Positions 51,518-64,000 of a DNA stretch of 64,000 nt are shown here, piece by piece. Position 1 is the first letter of the stretch. Every line of letters begins with the position of its first letter. Location of the stretch: positions 16,362,639-16,426,638 of the forward strand of contig NC_064039.1 in the NCBI RefSeq assembly GCF_932526225.1, given 5' to 3'. A program made the translations under genes and the position numbers. This stretch comes from Nematostella vectensis. Its lineage: Eukaryota; Cnidaria; Anthozoa; Actiniaria; Edwardsiidae. The notes beneath the pieces are model-generated. The model was not told the origin of the DNA, did no database searches, and worked only from the letters and a program-made list of their open reading frames with translations.

Positions 51518-52966
51518 CGTTTATTCATACTTTTGTAGCATAAGCTAAATTACAGTATGTCGGCCGATGCACACTACACTTAACAATGTATCAGCCCAGT
51601 AAAAGTACTGAAGAACGATCTGACCTTTATCGCAGTAAAATTCTTTTTTGCCTTTCCTTCCACAGTAATCATCTGCCTGATGATAAAGAATATTTAGAAT
51701 ATTTTAGTATCACCACAACAATTTATATAAAGATGCAATATGTAGACTTTGCAGAGAAACTACGAGTAAGGGGTTCACATAGCGTTGTGTTACATAAGGT
51801 GACAATGCATCAAAACAAATACGACGACCAATTTGTGGAATTGTAAATTTTGTAATTCTAATTACAGCTATATATTCGATTACATTCTAATGTTCAGATG
51901 ATAATTCTGCACTCTGAGGACGGGTACTTATCAATAAAACTTCATTGTTTCAATATTGCTTGGAAAGTTGCAATGTAAGCGTCTTTGCACTGCAAAAAGA
52001 TGGAAACAACCGAATGTTGCAAAGTTCTATACGAGCTCGATCTTATCAATTTTTTAGACGAAGGCGATTATAAAGACTGCAAAAATAAAAAGAATGGGTT
52101 TTAATATAGGTGCTTAATTTGACGAAGTGATCGAGCTCTGTTATTTGGGGAATTCAAGTTCTTTACAGAATGTTTACAATACATTTTCATGATAGTCCTA
52201 CCTTCGTTTGGAGAAAATTCGACGCCGCTAGAAGTATAATCGCCTTTGCGTAGAGAACATAACCCATCATTTAGGCCTAAATTATGTCGAATTATCAGAG
52301 TTCCAAGCTCGGGACTGTCTAACAGAGCAATACAAGCGACTTTATCTCGCAAAGGACTCTCTTGGAACTATACCAAAATAATAGAACCCGGGACCTCGAT
52401 GATATTGGCCAATCAGATTCGCCTACAGCATTTCCATGTCAATACGGATTTACATATGGTTCCCCAAAACAGCGAGCCAAGTTTTTACATATAAATAAAC
52501 AGAGTTAATAAAGTTGTAATGCCCCTTTCATAAAAAAGATATTAACAATGTAGAGATTTTTCATTATGTGATGGGTAATAACATTGGAAACATATATATT
52601 TATCGACATTATAATCCACAAGTACCATAACGTAGATACTGGTATGTGAGTAGTGCGAAAACATGTAAATAAAATGGACACGTGCGGAACAGTATAGCTT
52701 ATTAGCTAATGGACTTATCTTTGTCTAAGGTTTTACCTCACTCACAACATTAACAGGTTCTGATTCCAAACGAGCAGCCGCTCACTCCTGTCCCATGGAA
52801 CTGTAAAAAATTACGTTAATTTATTTTAAGCTAAAAATAAAACATAGCCCTTAATTGCAAATCGAAAAACTCTCCAATATACTTAGCTTACAAGGACAGA
52901 CGATTTCTTCACGACGATCCAAAAAAATGCGTGTCTTTCAGCTTGGAAGGGAACCTTTTGAAGCAT
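49698..52966 (-). CDS. WBP1/WBP1L-like membrane protein (PPxY adaptor)
   Basis: Four minus-strand exons join in frame to 194 codons: 52966-52892, 51676-51625, 51123-51067 and 50098-49698. Donors are GTAAGC, GTCAGA and GTAAGT; acceptors are ATCATCAG, ACTGTAG and TTTGCAG. The middle exons carry the family signature: DYCGRKGKKEFYCDKGHCCG, then NFECCVYYKYYEMWWFW. One membrane span follows (FWLIWCVITILGCSCAYL) and then a basic stop-transfer KRRQ. The tail has LPSY and PPPY, the latter a typical WW-domain ligand. Human WBP1, WBP1L and VOPP1 share the Cys-rich, WWFW and PPxY layout and bind WW-domain proteins such as NEDD4-family ligases. Exons 2-4 are firm. Exon 1 (25 codons starting MLQKVPF) is inferred from frame and donor only, and is a poor signal peptide, so the true start may differ. 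A small alternative 5' exon near 52743-52803 is possible. The gene is divergent from eRF1. Confidence 0.85.
51474..51517. repeat. (TAA)n microsatellite
   Basis: About 14 uninterrupted ATA/TAA triplets lie inside the second intron of the WBP1-like gene. They are likely length-polymorphic. Confidence 0.95.
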
Positions 52967-60701
<7,735 letters not shown>

Positions 60702-61254
60702 ACTACTCTTTACTTATCACTAAACGCTTATGGCAGAAGGACAATGTGCAAGAATAGACGTTTGCAGAGCAGCGATAAGGTTGAAAGCAGTGGTTGTAAT
60801 TTTCTCAAAGACTAGACCGAGTGCCAAACGGTGTAAAAGAGATGAACAAAGGGTGTGTCGAAGATTGGAAGTGTTTTGTTTGAAGTGCGTGGGAATAGAC
60901 ATAATCCATAAGACACTTCATGCATTAGTAGAGTTGGATACATTGCATAAGGTTGTGAGATGAGACAACCTCTGTGGAAGAAAGAAAAGTCCTGTTCTGA
61001 TGTCAATCGGTTGTCTCAAATTTGAGAACATCTGATTGGTATGAGCCTAACTTTGTAGCTTTTATGTTTGTCAATGAATCAAAAATTGTGATTATCCCAT
61101 TCTGGCCAGTTGACCTTCTTGCACTGTGTCTTGGTGACCATGCTAACGCGGTTCACATTGCGAATCTCAGCAGAAGAGATATTTTACAAGACGGACTATG
61201 GAACTGTAACTGAAATGCTAACTCAGTCCACATGACATGATCTAAACATTTTCC

Positions 61255-61260
61255 AATAAA
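61255..61260 (+). terminator. Poly(A) signal of eRF1
   Basis: A canonical AATAAA followed by A-rich sequence, about 555 nt after the eRF1 stop codon. It is the first perfect AATAAA I see downstream of the coding region, so it likely ends the 3' UTR. Confidence 0.65.
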
Positions 61261-61821
61261 AAATGGATTTAAAATGGTTAAATGGCACGTCTTGCTGAAT
61301 GAAAGATTAGCATTTTGTAAACACGCCTCAGCAGGAGAGATTTCAGACGTTACAAAGGTGATAACCATAACGCCCACGCTCGATATAAACTAAAGACATG
61401 AAACATATTACTTTTAGTCTAGTCTCTGTCCCCGAATTACGGTAGATTAGAACTGGAACAGAGCCTCGTCTTAAAGTTTTATGTCTTGTGAGTTATTGGG
61501 ATATTATGTTTCACGTTTCAACTCAACTTGTTACGGCTGCATAGCATGGTTAGCGGTTCTTGTTCTTCGTTTTGAAATTTCAGTAAAACTTGAGGTTGAT
61601 ATCAATAACTGACCGCACCTTTGTACCTGTATCTTTACAAATCCCCTTACGTGACGGGTCGAGAACAATTTAATAATATTTCTGGCAGGATTGTGAGAAA
61701 TAAAGGAAAACAAGTAACCTGTGTCCTGCTAAATTTGTTATCGCATTCTGCATTTACCTGCATCCTCGGCCAACCATTAACTGGCCACCATTGTCCTACT
61801 ATTTGTATTATCCACAGTGGG
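61261..61821. other. Downstream flank of eRF1, nothing recognised
   Basis: I see no gene between the eRF1 poly(A) signal and the MITE-like element. The short frames here have no recognisable motif. Confidence 0.4.
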
Positions 61822-61961
61822 AGAGTAGTTTTCACAAACCATGCAACAAAATGTAAGAGTCGAAGCTCGAGAATCAATGCAGCACAAAGGAGAACAACAC
61901 ATTGCAGCGTGTCAGTGCTAAATAAGCTAAAATGTATTCACGGGTTTATGAAAACCACTCT
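61822..61961. mobile_element. MITE-like element, copy 2
   Basis: The ends are an 18-bp inverted repeat with few mismatches: AGAGTAGTTTTCACAAAC and, at the right, GTTTATGAAAACCACTCT. The interior matches the element at 34374-34543 in order and sequence, so the two belong to one family. There is no ORF. The right end lies about 20 bp from the start of the 38-bp satellite. Confidence 0.7.
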
Positions 61962-61982
61962 AGATCCCCTTGTAGCGGGAAA

Positions 61983-64000
61983 CACCCTTATTACACCCAC
62001 GGTGTTATAATCTCCATGTAAACCCATATCACACCCACGGTGTTATAATCCACATGTACATCCATATCACACCCACAGTGTTATAATCTCCATGTACACC
62101 CATATCACATCAACGGTGTTATGATCCACATGTACATCCATATCACATCCACGGTGTTATGATCCACATGTACACCCATATCACACCCACGGTGTTATAA
62201 TCCACATGTACATCCATATCACACCCACGGTGTTATAATCCACATGTAAACCCATATCACACCCACGGTGTTATAATCCACATGTACATCCATATCACAC
62301 CCCACGGTGTTATAATCTCCATGTAAACCCATATCACACCCACGGTGTTATGATCCACATGTATACCCGTATTACACCCCACGGTGTTATGATCTCCCTT
62401 TACACCCATATCACACCCACAGTTTTATGATCTCCCTTTACACCCATATCACACCCATGGTGTTATGATCTCCCTGTACAATCATATCACACCCCACGGT
62501 GTTATGATCTCCATGTACACCCATATCACACCCACGGTGTTATAATCCACATGTACACCCATATCACACCCACGGTGTTATAATCCACATGTACACCCAT
62601 ATCACATCCACGGTGTTATGATCCACATGTACACCCATATCACACCCACGGTGTTATGATCTCCATGTACACCCATATCACACCCACGGTGTTATAATCC
62701 ACATGTACATCCATATCACACCCACGGTGTTATAATCCACATGTAAACCCATATCACACCCACGGTGTTATAATCCACATGTACATCCATATCACACCCC
62801 ACGGTGTTATAATCTCCATGTAAACCCATATCACACCCACGGTGTTATGATCCACATGTATACCCGTATTACACCCCACGGTGTTATAATCTCCCTTTAC
62901 ACCCATATCACACCCACAGTGTTATGATCTCCCTTTACACCCATATCACACCCACAGTGTTATGATCTCCCTTTACACCCATATCACACCCACAGTGTTA
63001 TGATCTCCCTTTACACCCATATCACACCCACGGTGTTATGATCTCCATGTACACCCATATCACACCCGAGGTGTTATGATCTCCATGTACACCCATATCA
63101 CACCCACGGTGTTATAATCCACATGTACATCCATATCACACCCACTGTGTTATAATCTCCATGTAAACCCATATCACACCCACGGTGTTATAATCCACAT
63201 GTACACCCATATCACATCCACGGCGTTATGATCCACATGTACATCCATATCACATCCACGGTGTTATGATCCACATGTACACCCATATCACACCCCACGG
63301 TGTTATAATCCACATGTGCACCCATATCACACCCACGGTGTTATAATCCACATGTACACCCATATCACATCCACGGTGTTATAATCCACATGTACACCCA
63401 TATCACATCCACGGTGTTATGATCCACATGTTCACCCATATCACATCCACGGTGTTATGATCCACATGTACACCCATATCACATCCACGGTGTTATAATC
63501 CACATGTACATCCATATCACACCCACGGTGTTATAATCCACATGTACATCCATATCACACCCACGGTGTTATGATCCACATGTAAACCCATATCACACCC
63601 ACGGTGTTATGATCCACATGTACACCCATATCACATCCATGGTGTTATGATGCACATGTACACCCATATCACATCCACGGTGTTATGATGCACATGTACA
63701 CCCATATCACATCCATGGTGTTATGATCCACATGTACATCCATATCACATCCACGGTGTTATGATCCACATGTACATCCATATCACACCCACGGTGTTAT
63801 AATCCACATGTACACCCATATCACATCCACGGTGTTATGATCCACATGTACACCCATATCACACCCACGGTGTTATAATCCACATGTAAACCCATATCAC
63901 ACCCACGGTGTTATAATCCACATGTACATCCATATCACACCCCACGGTGTTATAATCTCCATGTAAGCCCATATCACACCCACGGTGTTATGATCCACAT
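61983..64000. repeat. 38-bp satellite array running off the window
   Basis: Units of 38-39 bp, about 53 copies, made of an ACACCCACGGTGTTAT core, then AATCCACATGT or GATCTCC(A/C)T(G/T)T, then ACACCCATATC. The core holds an inverted pair ACACC-CAC-GGTGT. A higher-order period of 497 bp (13 units) is seen: GTATACCCGTATTACACCCC recurs at 62361 and 62858 with the same neighbours. The array is still running at the window end, so its length is unknown. Confidence 0.97.

Noticed and set aside
52101-52352. Minus-strand frame ending in NEG with a phase-compatible donor, considered as an exon of the WBP1-like gene
   Set aside because: The exon at 51625-51676 has the expected Cys-rich sequence (DYCGRKGKKEFYCDKG) and the right phase, so it fits the family far better.

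Overview
The window is eukaryotic: intron-split genes with GT-AG splice sites, AATAAA poly(A) signals, large satellites and decayed DNA transposons. The mix suggests a marine invertebrate, most likely an anthozoan cnidarian. The grounds are a metazoan-type eRF1, a cnidarian-style tyrosine recombinase element, a metazoan Mutator-like transposase and MITEs. This taxonomic call is inference; no rRNA or mitochondrial marker is present.

Layout. Positions 1-33494 are one unbroken satellite built from a roughly 22-bp CAAG-rich unit. Its + strand is almost free of T, so stop codons are nearly absent in all six frames and the thousand-residue open frames there are not genes. It has nested higher-order structure: about 0.9 kb, about 1.75 kb, and a macro-repeat of about 11.85 kb present twice in tandem. 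From 33.5 to 49.3 kb lies AT-rich, gene-poor DNA with mobile-element debris: a MITE-like element, a broken tyrosine recombinase gene, a broken two-exon Mutator-like transposase gene, an unrecognised decayed coding stretch, a Harbinger-type MITE with TTA target duplications, two minisatellites (19 bp and 28 bp), and long poly-G tracts.

From 49.7 to 61.3 kb is the genic island. On the minus strand is a four-exon gene for a WBP1/WBP1L-like single-pass membrane protein (194 aa predicted). It is head-to-head with a complete 14-exon eRF1 (ETF1) gene on the plus strand (438 aa). Their start codons are 319 bp apart and share a short region with paired ETS-type sites, which suggests one bidirectional promoter. 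eRF1 has all its key motifs (NIKS, YxCxxxF, GGQ), one probable GC-AG intron, and a tandem triplication of an exon end with its splice donor. A second copy of the MITE-like element and then a 38-bp satellite (61983 to the window end) close the window, so the genes sit between two large tandem arrays.

The two intact genes are host housekeeping or membrane-adaptor genes. All transposase genes seen are broken, and I found no functional novel system. The most unusual structure is the T-depleted, six-frame-open satellite with its near-identical 11.85-kb macro-repeats.
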